A stretch of DNA of 7,239 nucleotides from Heyndrickxia sporothermodurans (GCF_016785185.1 NZ_JAEKDY010000150.1), one strand, 5' to 3'; numbered from the stretch's first letter, positions 1-6,799 are shown. Numbers and translations: made by a program. The notes: generated from the sequence alone by a model not told the origin.

Positions 1-1
1 A

Positions 2-97
2 TATATAGATTATTATAATAACAAACGTATCAAACAAAAATTGGCCGGTATGTCTCCGGTTCAATACCGCATTCATACCAGCCAATTAGCTGCTTGA
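2..97 (+). CDS. IS3-family transposase (OrfB, rve integrase domain), C-terminal end only
   Basis: Frame 2 encodes 31 residues beginning YIDYYNNKRIKQKLAGMSP and then VQYR, ending in LAA and a TGA at 95-97. This is the very characteristic C-terminus of IS3-family OrfB transposases: a YI-x-YYN-x-x-R segment followed by K-L-x-GMSPVQYR. It sits just after the last catalytic glutamate of the DDE domain, which lies outside the window. In intact elements the protein is usually made by programmed -1 frameshifting from OrfA. It is truncated here by the window edge, so I cannot tell whether the transposase is intact. It is not in frame with the gudB remnant downstream. Confidence 0.85.
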   Translation, partial: YIDYYNNKRIKQKLAGMSPVQYRIHTSQLAA

Positions 98-100
98 TAT

Positions 101-127
101 AAACTCTAACTTTTCGGGGTCACAACA
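101..127 (+). repeat. Right terminal inverted repeat of the IS3-family element
   Basis: The bases CTCTAACTTTTCGGGGTCA (104-122) and the following CAACA match the usual plan of IS3-family ends, in which a CTAACTTTT block and a GGGGTCA block lie close to a terminal CA. The left partner repeat is outside the window, so the exact boundary (122 or 127) rests on resemblance and on where gudB homology resumes. The GGGGT at 116-120 lies six bases before the junction ATG and could serve as a weak ribosome binding site. Confidence 0.65.
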
Positions 128-837
128 TGTTAGGTGGTTCTCACGGACGTGAAACGGCAACTGCTAAAGGTGTTACTATATGTATTCGAGAAGCGGCTAA
201 AAAGCGCGGAATTAGTCTTGAAGGCGCAAAAGTCGTAGTTCAAGGATTTGGTAATGCCGGAAGCTTTTTATCTAAATTTATGCATGATGCGGGTGCTAAA
301 GTAATTGGGATTTCTGATGCTTATGGCGCTTTATATGATCCGAATGGTTTAGACATCGATTATTTACTTGACCGCCGTGATAGTTTCGGTACAGTTACAA
401 AACTGTTTGACAGTACCATTTCAAATAAAGAATTGCTTGAATTAGATTGTGATATTTTAGTGCCGGCTGCAATCGAAAACCAAATTACGGAAGAAAATGC
501 ACATAATATTCGTGCAAAAATCGTAGTAGAAGCTGCAAATGGTCCAACCACTTTAGAAGCTACACAAATTTTAACTGACCGTGGTATTCTATTGGTACCA
601 GATGTATTAGCTTCAGCTGGTGGGGTTACTGTATCCTATTTTGAATGGGTACAAAATAACCAAGGATATTATTGGACAGAAGAAGAAATAGATGAAAAAC
701 TTGAAAAAGTTTTAGTGCATTCCTTCGAAAATGTTTATAACACTGCTGAAACAAGAAGAGTCGATATGAGACTAGCTGCCTACATGGTAGGGGTAAGAAA
801 ATCAGCCGAAGCTTCCCGTTTCAGAGGTTGGATTTAG
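127..837 (+). pseudogene. gudB: NAD-specific glutamate dehydrogenase GudB, 5'-truncated by IS insertion
   Basis: The intact enzyme deaminates glutamate to 2-oxoglutarate in the cytoplasm with NAD. The remnant reads LGGSHGRETATAKGV and ends in EASRFRGWI, as Bacillus GudB does. It keeps the Rossmann nucleotide-binding domain, with QGFGNAG around residues 39-45, and the conserved DILVPAAIENQI and ANGPTT segments. Family members have about 425 residues; here 236 can be read, so roughly the first 190 are gone. The lost half holds the glutamate-binding and catalytic lysine region and most hexamer contacts. The ATG at 127 replaces the valine expected before LGG and is best explained as the A of the IS end plus TG of a GTG codon. 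No stops or frameshifts occur in the rest, which suggests a recent insertion. The fragment could be translated, but dehydrogenase activity is very unlikely. The 5' part probably lies beyond the left edge of the element. Confidence 0.9.
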
Positions 838-861
838 CACGAACATTGCAGCAATCATAAA

Positions 862-893
862 AATCTCCTATCATTATAGATGGGAGTTTTTTT
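862..893 (+). terminator. Rho-independent terminator of gudB
   Basis: CTCCTATC (865-872) pairs with GATGGGAG (879-886), eight base pairs with one G-U, around the loop ATTATA, followed by seven Ts (887-893). It lies 25 bases after the gudB stop codon. Confidence 0.88.
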
Positions 894-940
894 ATATACT
901 TTACTTAATATTATTCAAAAGGAATTAAGAGGTGGCAACA

Positions 941-1900
941 ATGCAAACAGAAGAGTGTATTATTGTCGGGGGAGGTCCATGTGGTCTTTCAGCAGCAATC
1001 GCTTTAAAGGATAAAGGAATTGACCCGCTCATTATCGAAAAAGGGAATATCGTTAATGCTATATATAATTACCCAACACATCAAACATTTTTTAGTTCGA
1101 GTGAGAAATTAGAAATTGGTGGAGTTCCATTTATCAACGAAAATTTAAAGCCAAGACGAAATCAAGCATTAACGTATTATCGAGAAGTTGTAAAAAGAAA
1201 AAACCTACGTATCAATCGATTTGAAAAAGTTGAAACGATAACAAAACAAAATGATGAAAGTTTCATCCTTACGACAAGTAAAAAAGAATACACTGCGAAA
1301 AATGTAGTAATAGCAACGGGATATTATGACCATCCAAATTATATGAATATACCGGGGGAAGATTTAGAGAAAGTTTTTCATTATTTTAAAGAAGCACACC
1401 CTTATTTTAATACAAATGTAGTCGTTATAGGTGGGAAAAATTCTGCCGTTGACGCAGCGATTGAATTAAATAAAGCAGGGGCAAATGTAACGGTTTTATA
1501 TAGAGGAGAAGAATATTCTAAAAGCGTAAAGCCTTGGATTTTGCCTGAGTTCGATTCTTTAGTACGAAACGGCCAAATCACTTTAGAATTTAAGGCGGAG
1601 CTGTTAGAAATTACGGAAAGTACTGTGAAATATCGCGTGAATGAAGTAGTTAAGGAAATTAAAAATGATTTTGTTTTCGCCATGACTGGATATCATCCGG
1701 ATCATCATTTCTTACGGGAAATGGGAGTAGCGATTGATCCGTTAACAGGTAAACCTGAATTTGATCCGAATACAATGGAAACAAATATAAAAGGAATATT
1801 TATCGCCGGTGTAATTGCTGCTGGTAATAATGCGAATGAAATATTTATTGAGAATGGACGTTTTCACGGAGAACTTATCGCTTCATGTATTTGCCCATAA
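941..1900 (+). CDS. ypdA: Bacillithiol disulfide reductase YpdA/Bdr (FAD- and NADPH-dependent)
   Basis: A cytoplasmic flavoprotein of 319 residues, thought to reduce oxidised bacillithiol (BSSB) to BSH with NADPH, alongside the bacilliredoxins. The N-terminus has the FAD-binding GGGPCG motif (residues 10-15), and its Cys14 corresponds to the cysteine reported as functionally important in the S. aureus protein. The second dinucleotide site is IGGKNSAVDAA (about 163-173), with ATGYYDHPNYM at 125-135 between them. The C-terminal GNNANEIFIENGRFHG segment is family-typical. I chose the ATG at 941 because AGAGGTGG (927-934) ends six bases before it; an in-frame GTG at 932 overlaps that site. The protein ends in SCICP, a CxC pair that the B. 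subtilis protein, as I recall it, lacks. A possible -10 TATTAT at 909-914 has no good -35 partner. It is followed by a terminator and converges with the asparaginase gene. Confidence 0.95.
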   Translation: MQTEECIIVGGGPCGLSAAIALKDKGIDPLIIEKGNIVNAIYNYPTHQTFFSSSEKLEIGGVPFINENLKPRRNQALTYYREVVKRKNLRINRFEKVETITKQNDESFILTTSKKEYTAKNVVIATGYYDHPNYMNIPGEDLEKVFHYFKEAHPYFNTNVVVIGGKNSAVDAAIELNKAGANVTVLYRGEEYSKSVKPWILPEFDSLVRNGQITLEFKAELLEITESTVKYRVNEVVKEIKNDFVFAMTGYHPDHHFLREMGVAIDPLTGKPEFDPNTMETNIKGIFIAGVIAAGNNANEIFIENGRFHGELIASCICP

Positions 1901-1920
1901 CATGAGCTTGTTAAATATAT

Positions 1921-1953
1921 AAAGACCTGTACCATACGAGGTACAGGTCTTTT
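1921..1953. terminator. Bidirectional terminator between ypdA and ansA
   Basis: A perfect 13-bp stem, AAAGACCTGTACC (1921-1933) with GGTACAGGTCTTT (1940-1952), closes a six-base loop. On the plus strand it ends in TTTT; on the minus strand the stem is followed by a T- and A-rich tail. It is 20 bases past the ypdA stop and 12 bases past the end of the minus-strand asparaginase gene, so it can serve both convergent genes. Confidence 0.9.
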
Positions 1954-1964
1954 GCTAATATTAT

Positions 1965-2936
1965 TTAATGAAACATTTCTTCGATAACTTTCATATCGTT
2001 TGTTTGTGAAAGTGCAATTAAAAGCTTTATTCTAGCTTTTTGCCCATTTAAACCATTTGAAAAAATGGCACCTAATTCTTTTAATTGTTTTCCTCCGCCA
2101 TTATATCCGTAAATGTCTTGAGCAATTCCATTAAAGCATCTTGAGACGATGATCGTAGGAATATTTGCCTCGATTAACGATTTAATTCCCTCCACTGTAT
2201 CAGGGGGCATATTACCTTGACCTAATGCTTCAATGACGATTCCATCGTATTGTAAATCGAGAATGGAATGAAAAAGTAACGAGTCCATTCCAGCATGGGC
2301 TTTTAATAATGCTACTCTTTTTGAAATTTGATCGATATCGTATTTTTCTTTATGGGTAGGGGTATTATGAAAAAATACTCCCTGCTTTGTAATGATTCCA
2401 ATTGGTCCATACTGAGGACTTTGAAAAGTCGATACATTACTCGCATGTGTTTTCGTAACGTTTTCCGCAGTATGAATCTCATCGTTTAATACAACTAGAA
2501 CACCTTTTCCTTTGGCATCGTCACATGCTGCAACACGAATTGAAGTGATTAAATTATATAAACCATCGGAACCAATTTCATTACTTGACCTCATTGCTCC
2601 TGTAACAACGATAGGTATTTCAAGATCTATCGTTAAATCAAGAAAATAGGCAGTTTCTTCTAGTGTATCTGTTCCGTGTGTAATAACTACCCCTTCAATC
2701 TTATTTTGATTCACCTCATCTTCAATTATTTTCTTTAATTGAAGCATTTCTTGCATTGTAATATGTGGAGAAGGAAGGTTAAAAGGTTCCTTAATGATTA
2801 GATTTGCTAAATTATTTAAACCTTTTGTCTGAGTTGACAAAGGATTTTCATTTCCGGGTTTAACGGCACCTGTCTCACTATCTTCAAACATTGAAATAGT
2901 TCCACCGGTATGCACAACTAAAATGTTTTTTTTCAT
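1965..2936 (-). CDS. ansA: L-asparaginase, cytoplasmic (asparaginase/glutaminase family)
   Basis: Hydrolyses L-asparagine to aspartate and ammonia. The 323-residue protein has both family signatures: HTGGTISM (9-16), with the nucleophile Thr13, and THGTDTLEETAYFLDLT (86-102), with Thr89 and Asp90. Lys162 lies in a TKTHASN segment where the family's catalytic lysine belongs. These positions match the well-studied E. coli type II enzyme closely, but there is no signal peptide, so it should act in the cytoplasm. I chose the ATG at 2936 because GGGGG (2949-2945) precedes it by eight bases; a longer in-frame start at 2972 has no comparable site, and an ATG at 2951 overlaps the ribosome site. It is not the ansA that sits with ansB in B. 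subtilis, whose sequence differs clearly. Asparaginase genes occur at this place in other Bacillaceae, from memory. The symbol is given by function. It is single-gene, divergent from prsW. Confidence 0.92.
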   Translation of the reverse strand: MKKNILVVHTGGTISMFEDSETGAVKPGNENPLSTQTKGLNNLANLIIKEPFNLPSPHITMQEMLQLKKIIEDEVNQNKIEGVVITHGTDTLEETAYFLDLTIDLEIPIVVTGAMRSSNEIGSDGLYNLITSIRVAACDDAKGKGVLVVLNDEIHTAENVTKTHASNVSTFQSPQYGPIGIITKQGVFFHNTPTHKEKYDIDQISKRVALLKAHAGMDSLLFHSILDLQYDGIVIEALGQGNMPPDTVEGIKSLIEANIPTIIVSRCFNGIAQDIYGYNGGGKQLKELGAIFSNGLNGQKARIKLLIALSQTNDMKVIEEMFH

Positions 2937-2975
2937 CAAATATACCCCCATAAAAAAACAAAGCTTTTCCAAATT

Positions 2976-3004
2976 TTGAATAAAATATTTTCATTCTATA
3001 TTAT
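2976..3004 (+). promoter_or_regulatory. Candidate SigA-type promoter of prsW
   Basis: TTGAAT (2976-2981) and TATTAT (2999-3004) are separated by 17 bases, matching the housekeeping consensus at four and five of six positions. The start would lie about 35 bases before the prsW ATG. The -10 overlaps the opposing -10 of the asparaginase gene. Confidence 0.45.
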
Positions 3005-3005
3005 A
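3000..3005 (-). promoter_or_regulatory. Candidate -10 element of the ansA promoter
   Basis: The minus strand reads TATAAT here, a perfect -10, about 64 bases before the asparaginase ATG. Seventeen to eighteen bases further upstream I see no good TTGACA-like -35, so either the promoter is weak or activated, or the call is wrong. Confidence 0.4.
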
Positions 3006-3047
3006 CATGTTACGATTAAAAAAACGTTATAGAAAAGAGGACGAAAA

Positions 3048-3752
3048 ATGCTGGTAATATTATCAGCAGGAATAGCACCAGGTTTAGCTTTATTAAGTTA
3101 TTTTTATTTAAAGGATCAATATGAATTTGAACCAATTCAATCTGTTTTTAAAGCATTTTTATTTGGTGCATTTCTTACATTCCCAATCATGTTTATTCAG
3201 CATGTATTAATGACAGAGCATGTATTACAAGGAAATATTTTTAATGCATTTATTAATATATCATTATTAGAGGAGTTTTTTAAATGGTTTATCCTCTATT
3301 TTGTTGTGTACCAACTAGGGGATTTTAACGAGCCTTACGATGGAATTGTTTACGGTGCTAGTGTTTCACTTGGTTTTGCAACTGTGGAAAATATTTTGTA
3401 TTTATTTGCAGATGGCGTATGGACAGCGTTTGGGCGAGCATTATTACCTGTTTCAAGTCATGCATTATTTGGCGTATTAATGGGATATTATTTAGGAAAA
3501 GCTAAATTTTCAGTTGATCATTTAAAAAAGAAGAAAGCATTGATCTATTCTTTTTCCATTCCACTAATTCTTCATGGTTCATATGATTATATCCTTTTAT
3601 CAAAGACGAAATGGATTTATTATATGATCCCATTTATGCTATTTCTTTGGTGGTTAGCATTAAAGAAAGTAAAACATGCCCATATCCTTTCGAAAAATCA
3701 TCATGAAGTAGTAACGGAAAACAACAAATCAACAATTAATACAATCGGATAA
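3048..3752 (+). CDS. prsW: PrsW, membrane site-1 protease acting on an anti-sigma factor
   Basis: In B. subtilis PrsW makes the first cut in the membrane anti-sigma factor RsiW, which after further proteolysis frees SigW in response to envelope stress such as antimicrobial peptides. The 234-residue protein is highly hydrophobic with several membrane spans. It carries all three family motifs: EExxK (Glu75, Glu76, Lys79), FxxxE (Phe110 to Glu114 in FATVE) and HxxxD (His176 to Asp180 in HGSYD), plus a conserved SSHALFG with His138. These acidic and histidine residues are thought to bind the catalytic metal. The start follows AAAGAGGA (3034-3041) by six bases. It has its own divergent promoter region and a terminator that overlaps its stop codon, so it seems to be transcribed alone. 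The substrate gene is not in the window. The C-terminal 30 residues are hydrophilic and likely cytoplasmic or variable. Confidence 0.93.
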   Translation: MLVILSAGIAPGLALLSYFYLKDQYEFEPIQSVFKAFLFGAFLTFPIMFIQHVLMTEHVLQGNIFNAFINISLLEEFFKWFILYFVVYQLGDFNEPYDGIVYGASVSLGFATVENILYLFADGVWTAFGRALLPVSSHALFGVLMGYYLGKAKFSVDHLKKKKALIYSFSIPLILHGSYDYILLSKTKWIYYMIPFMLFLWWLALKKVKHAHILSKNHHEVVTENNKSTINTIG

Positions 3753-3770
3753 TATGTCCGATTGTTTTTT
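3741..3770 (+). terminator. Rho-independent terminator of prsW, overlapping its 3' end
   Basis: ACAATCGGA (3741-3749) pairs perfectly with TCCGATTGT (3757-3765), followed by a run of Ts to 3770. The left arm encodes the last prsW codons, and the TAA stop (3750-3752) lies in the loop. Confidence 0.9.
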
Positions 3771-3782
3771 ATTATGAAATTT

Positions 3783-3813
3783 TGAATAAAAAACCCTCTT
3801 GGAACAAAAACTA
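3783..3813 (+). promoter_or_regulatory. Candidate SigG-type (forespore) promoter of sleB-ypeB
   Basis: TGAATA (3783-3788) and AAAACTA (3807-3813) are 18 bases apart, resembling the SigG pattern (GAATA-type -35; CATAmTA-type -10, five of seven matched). In B. subtilis sleB is a SigG gene, which supports the reading. The imperfect -10 leaves it open. Confidence 0.45.
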
Positions 3814-3852
3814 GCTTTAATTCTAAATCATTTTATGGAGGGTTAAGATAGA

Positions 3853-4689
3853 ATGAAGTATAACACTTTGTTAAAAGTCATGTTCGTGTTAATGCTTTGT
3901 CTCATGACCTTATCACTATCAAGCAAGGAAAAACCTGTTCAAGCTTTTACTAATCAGGTGATACAAAAAGGAGCGGTAGGTGATGATGTAATTGAGTTAC
4001 AGGCACGTTTGCAAAATATTGGTTTTTACCGAGGGAAAATTGATGGCGTTTTTGGTTGGGGTACCTATTGGGCATTGCGAAATTTTCAAAAGGATTTCGG
4101 ATTGCCAATAGATGGTCTTGCTGGACCAAAGACAAAAGCTAAATTAGTGAAGGCTTCAAATTATAATAAGGCATTTGTAAAAGACCAAATTAAAAAAGGA
4201 AATGATTTTACCTACTACGGTGGTGTGGATATCAATAAGCAGATTAAACCTAAATCTTCATCTGCGAATAAAACAACAACAAAAAAACCATCGAATACAT
4301 CAAAAGTTAGTGCTGCCAATGTTCCAAACGGTTACTCACAAAATGATATCCAATTATTGGCGAATGCGGTATATGGTGAATCTAGGGGAGAACCGTATGA
4401 AGGACAAGTTGCAGTAGCTGCTGTTATATTAAACAGAATTGAGAGTTCCTCATTTCCTAATACCGTGTCCGGAGTTATTTTTGAACCTGGAGCATTTACG
4501 GCTGTAGCGGACGGGCAAATATGGTTAACACCGAATGAAACTGCAAGAAAAGCAGTTATTGACGCGATAAATGGTTGGGATCCAAGTGGTGAAGCTTTGT
4601 ATTATTTTAATCCCGAAACAGCAACAAGTAAGTGGATCTGGTCAAGACCGCAAATTAAGAAGATTGGAAAACACATCTTTTGTATGTAA
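3853..4689 (+). CDS. sleB: Spore cortex-lytic enzyme SleB (lytic transglycosylase)
   Basis: Degrades spore cortex peptidoglycan at muramic-delta-lactam-containing sites during germination. It is made in the forespore and exported to the spore's inner membrane side. The 278 residues show, in order: a signal peptide (1-31, hydrophobic core about 8-22, likely cut after VQA); a peptidoglycan-binding domain (about 38-102) with the LQARLQNIGFYRG and FGWGTYWALRNFQ pattern; a Ser/Thr/Lys-rich linker (about 130-155); and the hydrolase domain (about 158-278) with VYGESRGEPYEGQ, where Glu176 is the expected catalytic acid. The C-terminus IKKIGKHIF is family-typical. GGAGGG (3837-3842) lies ten bases before the chosen ATG. 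It is followed after 12 bases by ypeB, its usual partner. Length and domains are complete, so the protein should be functional. Confidence 0.96.
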   Translation: MKYNTLLKVMFVLMLCLMTLSLSSKEKPVQAFTNQVIQKGAVGDDVIELQARLQNIGFYRGKIDGVFGWGTYWALRNFQKDFGLPIDGLAGPKTKAKLVKASNYNKAFVKDQIKKGNDFTYYGGVDINKQIKPKSSSANKTTTKKPSNTSKVSAANVPNGYSQNDIQLLANAVYGESRGEPYEGQVAVAAVILNRIESSSFPNTVSGVIFEPGAFTAVADGQIWLTPNETARKAVIDAINGWDPSGEALYYFNPETATSKWIWSRPQIKKIGKHIFCM

Positions 4690-4701
4690 AGGGGGAGAAA
4701 A

Positions 4702-6051
4702 ATGATTAGAGGTATTATAATTACAGTTCTTACGCTCGGGGTAATTGGTACAGGTGCTTGGGGCTATCAGGAGCATCGGGAAAAAAACGCAATATTAATG
4801 AATGCTGAAAACAATTACCAACGAGCATTTCATGATTTAGCTTATCAAATGGATACTTTACATGACAAAATTGGTACGACATTAGCGATGAATTCCAGAA
4901 AATCATTGTCGCCTGTACTTGCTGATGTTTGGAGGTTAACATCTGAAGCCCATAATAATGTCGGTCAATTGCCTTTAACATTATTACCATTCAACAAAAC
5001 AGAGGAGTTTCTTTCAAATATCGGTAAATTCAGCTATCGAACAGCAGTAAGAGATTTAGATAAAGAACCTCTCACAAAAGATGAGTACGGAACATTAAAA
5101 AAGTTATACTCACAAAGTGCAAACATTCAGGATGAATTGCGTAAAGTACAACATCTTGTATTAAAAAATAATTTACGTTGGATGGACGTTGAAATGGCCC
5201 TTGCAACGGGAAAAGAAGCATCCGATAACACGATTATTGATGGTTTTAAAACCGTGGAAAAAACGGTTAAGGGTTACGACGAATCCAATATGACGGATCC
5301 CTCACTAATGAGCTATCAAAAGAAAAATCAAAACTTTGAGGATGCACCAGGGAAAAAAATTAGCAAGGAAGAAGCAATTCAGATTGCGAAAAAGTTTACA
5401 AATAAGAATAACCTTTCAAAGGTGAAAGTAACTGAAAGTGGAAAAGGTTCAAAATTTGGGTTTTTTAGTGTGACTTTTGTTGATAGTAATGGAAATGAAG
5501 GAAATATAGATATTACTAAAAAAGGCGGCCACCCTATTTATTTTATTGAACGAAGGGATATTGCAAAGCAAAAGCTTAGTTTAAATGAAGGAATGAGCTC
5601 AGCGAAAAAGTTTATCGATAATAATCATATTAAAAATATGGAAGAATTTGAAACGACCCAATACGATACGATAGGGGTATATTCATTTGTAACAGTTGAA
5701 AATGGTATTAGAATATACCCCGAGACATTAAAAATAAAAATAGCCTTAGATAATGGTGAAATAGTGGGCTTCACTGCACAAGATCTTTTAAAGAATAAAA
5801 AGAAACGAAATATTCCTAACCCTAAATTAAGTAAAAAAGAAGCAAAAAAACATATAAATCCAAATTTGAAAATCATGGAAGATCGACGATCCCTAATAGT
5901 CAATGACTTAGGAAAAGAAGTCCTATGCTATGAATTTTTAGGGACACTAAATAATGATACGTATCGAATTTTTATTAATGCCGATTCGGGTGTAGAGGAA
6001 AAAGTAGAAAAGTTAAAAAATGCCGAAAAGGTTTATGAAAACACTCTTTAA
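4702..6051 (+). CDS. ypeB: Germination protein YpeB, partner of SleB
   Basis: YpeB is needed for SleB to accumulate and stay inactive in the dormant spore, and the two proteins depend on each other; YpeB is cleaved during germination. The 449 residues fit the family's length of about 450. An N-terminal membrane segment (about 4-22) is followed by a mostly helical region (about 25-200). Three PepSY-type domains come next, near 218-285, 292-360 and 375-436, each introduced by a lysine-rich helix such as KISKEEAIQIAKKF, KLSLNEGMSSAKKF and KLSKKEAKKHI. The third is shorter and more divergent. The start follows AAAGGGGGAG, which overlaps the sleB stop, with good spacing, so translation may be coupled. 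It is the second gene of the sleB-ypeB operon, closed by a strong terminator that overlaps its stop codon. No defects are visible. Confidence 0.95.
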   Translation: MIRGIIITVLTLGVIGTGAWGYQEHREKNAILMNAENNYQRAFHDLAYQMDTLHDKIGTTLAMNSRKSLSPVLADVWRLTSEAHNNVGQLPLTLLPFNKTEEFLSNIGKFSYRTAVRDLDKEPLTKDEYGTLKKLYSQSANIQDELRKVQHLVLKNNLRWMDVEMALATGKEASDNTIIDGFKTVEKTVKGYDESNMTDPSLMSYQKKNQNFEDAPGKKISKEEAIQIAKKFTNKNNLSKVKVTESGKGSKFGFFSVTFVDSNGNEGNIDITKKGGHPIYFIERRDIAKQKLSLNEGMSSAKKFIDNNHIKNMEEFETTQYDTIGVYSFVTVENGIRIYPETLKIKIALDNGEIVGFTAQDLLKNKKKRNIPNPKLSKKEAKKHINPNLKIMEDRRSLIVNDLGKEVLCYEFLGTLNNDTYRIFINADSGVEEKVEKLKNAEKVYENTL

Positions 6052-6078
6052 GAAAGGCGCTTGCCTTTCTTTTTTTTT
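6051..6078 (+). terminator. Rho-independent terminator of sleB-ypeB
   Basis: AGAAAGGC (6051-6058) pairs perfectly with GCCTTTCT (6063-6070) across a four-base GCTT loop, and nine Ts follow (6070-6078). The left arm begins at the last base of the ypeB stop codon. Confidence 0.93.
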
Positions 6079-6113
6079 CTAGAAAAGTTCAAATAGTAAT
6101 GTCATAATAATTA

Positions 6114-6119
6114 TATAAT
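6114..6119 (+). promoter_or_regulatory. Candidate -10 element for ypfA-ypfB
   Basis: A perfect TATAAT lies 29 bases before the ypfA ATG, just after the ypeB terminator. No convincing -35 sits 16-18 bases upstream (the region is AAATAG/CAAATA), so only the -10 can be supported. Confidence 0.35.
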
Positions 6120-6148
6120 TAAATTTGATTAGGAAGGATTGCAAGGGA

Positions 6149-6799
6149 ATGCTAAATGTGGGAACGGCCCTTACGCTTGAATCATTAGAAGATGATGGTG
6201 AGAAATATAAATGCAAAATAGCGGATATCGATGAGGATAAAATTTATATTGATTATCCTATTAGCTTAACGACAAACCGTACTGCTTTTCTTTTAAATTC
6301 ATTTCAATTAAATGCAGTCTTTATTACCGAAAACAACGTGGCGTACCAATTTCGAACTCAAGTAATAGGAAAAATAAAAAAGAATATCCCATTAATTATT
6401 TTACAATTGCCACCTAAGGAAACATTTAAAAAAATTCAACGGCGACAATTTGTTCGTGTGAATGCCGCTATTGACATTTCAATAAATTGTAAAGAATCTA
6501 ATTGTCATTTTACTACGATTACTGAAGATGTTAGTGCAGGAGGATGCGCAGTATTATTACCTAATAATATAAAACTTGTCCAAAATGAAATAGGTAATAT
6601 GATACTTGTTCTACCAATGCATTCAGGAGAATATCACTATATTCAAACAAATTTTAAAATCATTCGTATTAATGAAGGAGAAAAAAATATAGCTTCAATC
6701 GAATTTATTGATATTCAAGAAAAAGATAAACAGCTTTTATTCCGCTTTTGCTTTGAAAAGCAGCTAGAGTTACGAAAAAAAGGATTATTAAAAAACTAA
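6149..6799 (+). CDS. ypfA: PilZ-domain c-di-GMP receptor, MotI/DgrA (YpfA) type
   Basis: In B. subtilis this protein (YpfA, also DgrA or MotI) binds c-di-GMP and then acts on the flagellar stator MotA to stop motility. The 216-residue protein has an N-terminal YcgR-like beta domain (about 1-90) and a C-terminal PilZ domain. The PilZ ligand motif RxxxR is present at Arg99-Arg103 (RRQFVRV), and the second motif DxSxxG at Asp127, Ser129 and Gly132 (DVSAGGC), so c-di-GMP binding should be intact. The frame is open further upstream to a TTG at 6125, but AGGAAGGA (6131-6138) lies inside that extension, ten bases before the ATG at 6149, and MLNVGTALTLE matches the usual N-terminus. It comes after the ypeB terminator and before ypfB with no terminator between them. 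No motility genes are nearby, which is normal for this locus. Confidence 0.9.
   Translation: MLNVGTALTLESLEDDGEKYKCKIADIDEDKIYIDYPISLTTNRTAFLLNSFQLNAVFITENNVAYQFRTQVIGKIKKNIPLIILQLPPKETFKKIQRRQFVRVNAAIDISINCKESNCHFTTITEDVSAGGCAVLLPNNIKLVQNEIGNMILVLPMHSGEYHYIQTNFKIIRINEGEKNIASIEFIDIQEKDKQLLFRFCFEKQLELRKKGLLKN

Larger units (their letters stand above)
1..127 (+). mobile_element. Right end of an IS3-family insertion sequence, inserted in gudB
   Basis: The stretch carries the tail of an IS3-type transposase reading frame, then about 30 bases of non-coding DNA that end in a CTAACTTTT-GGGGTCA-type terminal repeat. Directly after it, the sequence becomes gudB coding sequence in mid-gene. Elements of the IS3 family usually end in CA at the right terminus; the CA at 126-127 fits, and the remaining TG-TTA-GGT continues the gudB reading frame. 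The left end of the element, the rest of the transposase and the target-site duplication lie outside the window. The subgroup (IS150-like is my guess) is not settled. Confidence 0.85.

Noticed and set aside
41..103. Full outward SigA promoter in the IS end
   Set aside because: TATAAA at 98-103 is reasonable, but no -35 lies at a workable distance (the nearest TTCATA is 20 bases away), so I did not list it as a feature.
932..940. GTG start for ypdA at 932
   Set aside because: It overlaps the Shine-Dalgarno AGAGGTGG that serves the ATG at 941, and the N-terminus from 941 fits the family.
2937..2972. Twelve-residue N-terminal extension of the asparaginase from 2972
   Set aside because: The clear GGGGG ribosome site lies inside the extension, and family members begin MKK-x-I/V-L-V just before the TGGT motif.
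4202..4417. Second plus-strand frame within sleB
   Set aside because: Its Q/K/H-rich translation is a frame-shifted copy of the sleB linker, with no independent ribosome site.
4730..4990. Open frame of 86 codons on the minus strand within ypeB
   Set aside because: It is antisense to a well-conserved gene, has no recognisable family features, and is a shadow of ypeB codon use. The same holds for the minus-strand frames within gudB, ypdA, sleB and ypfA.
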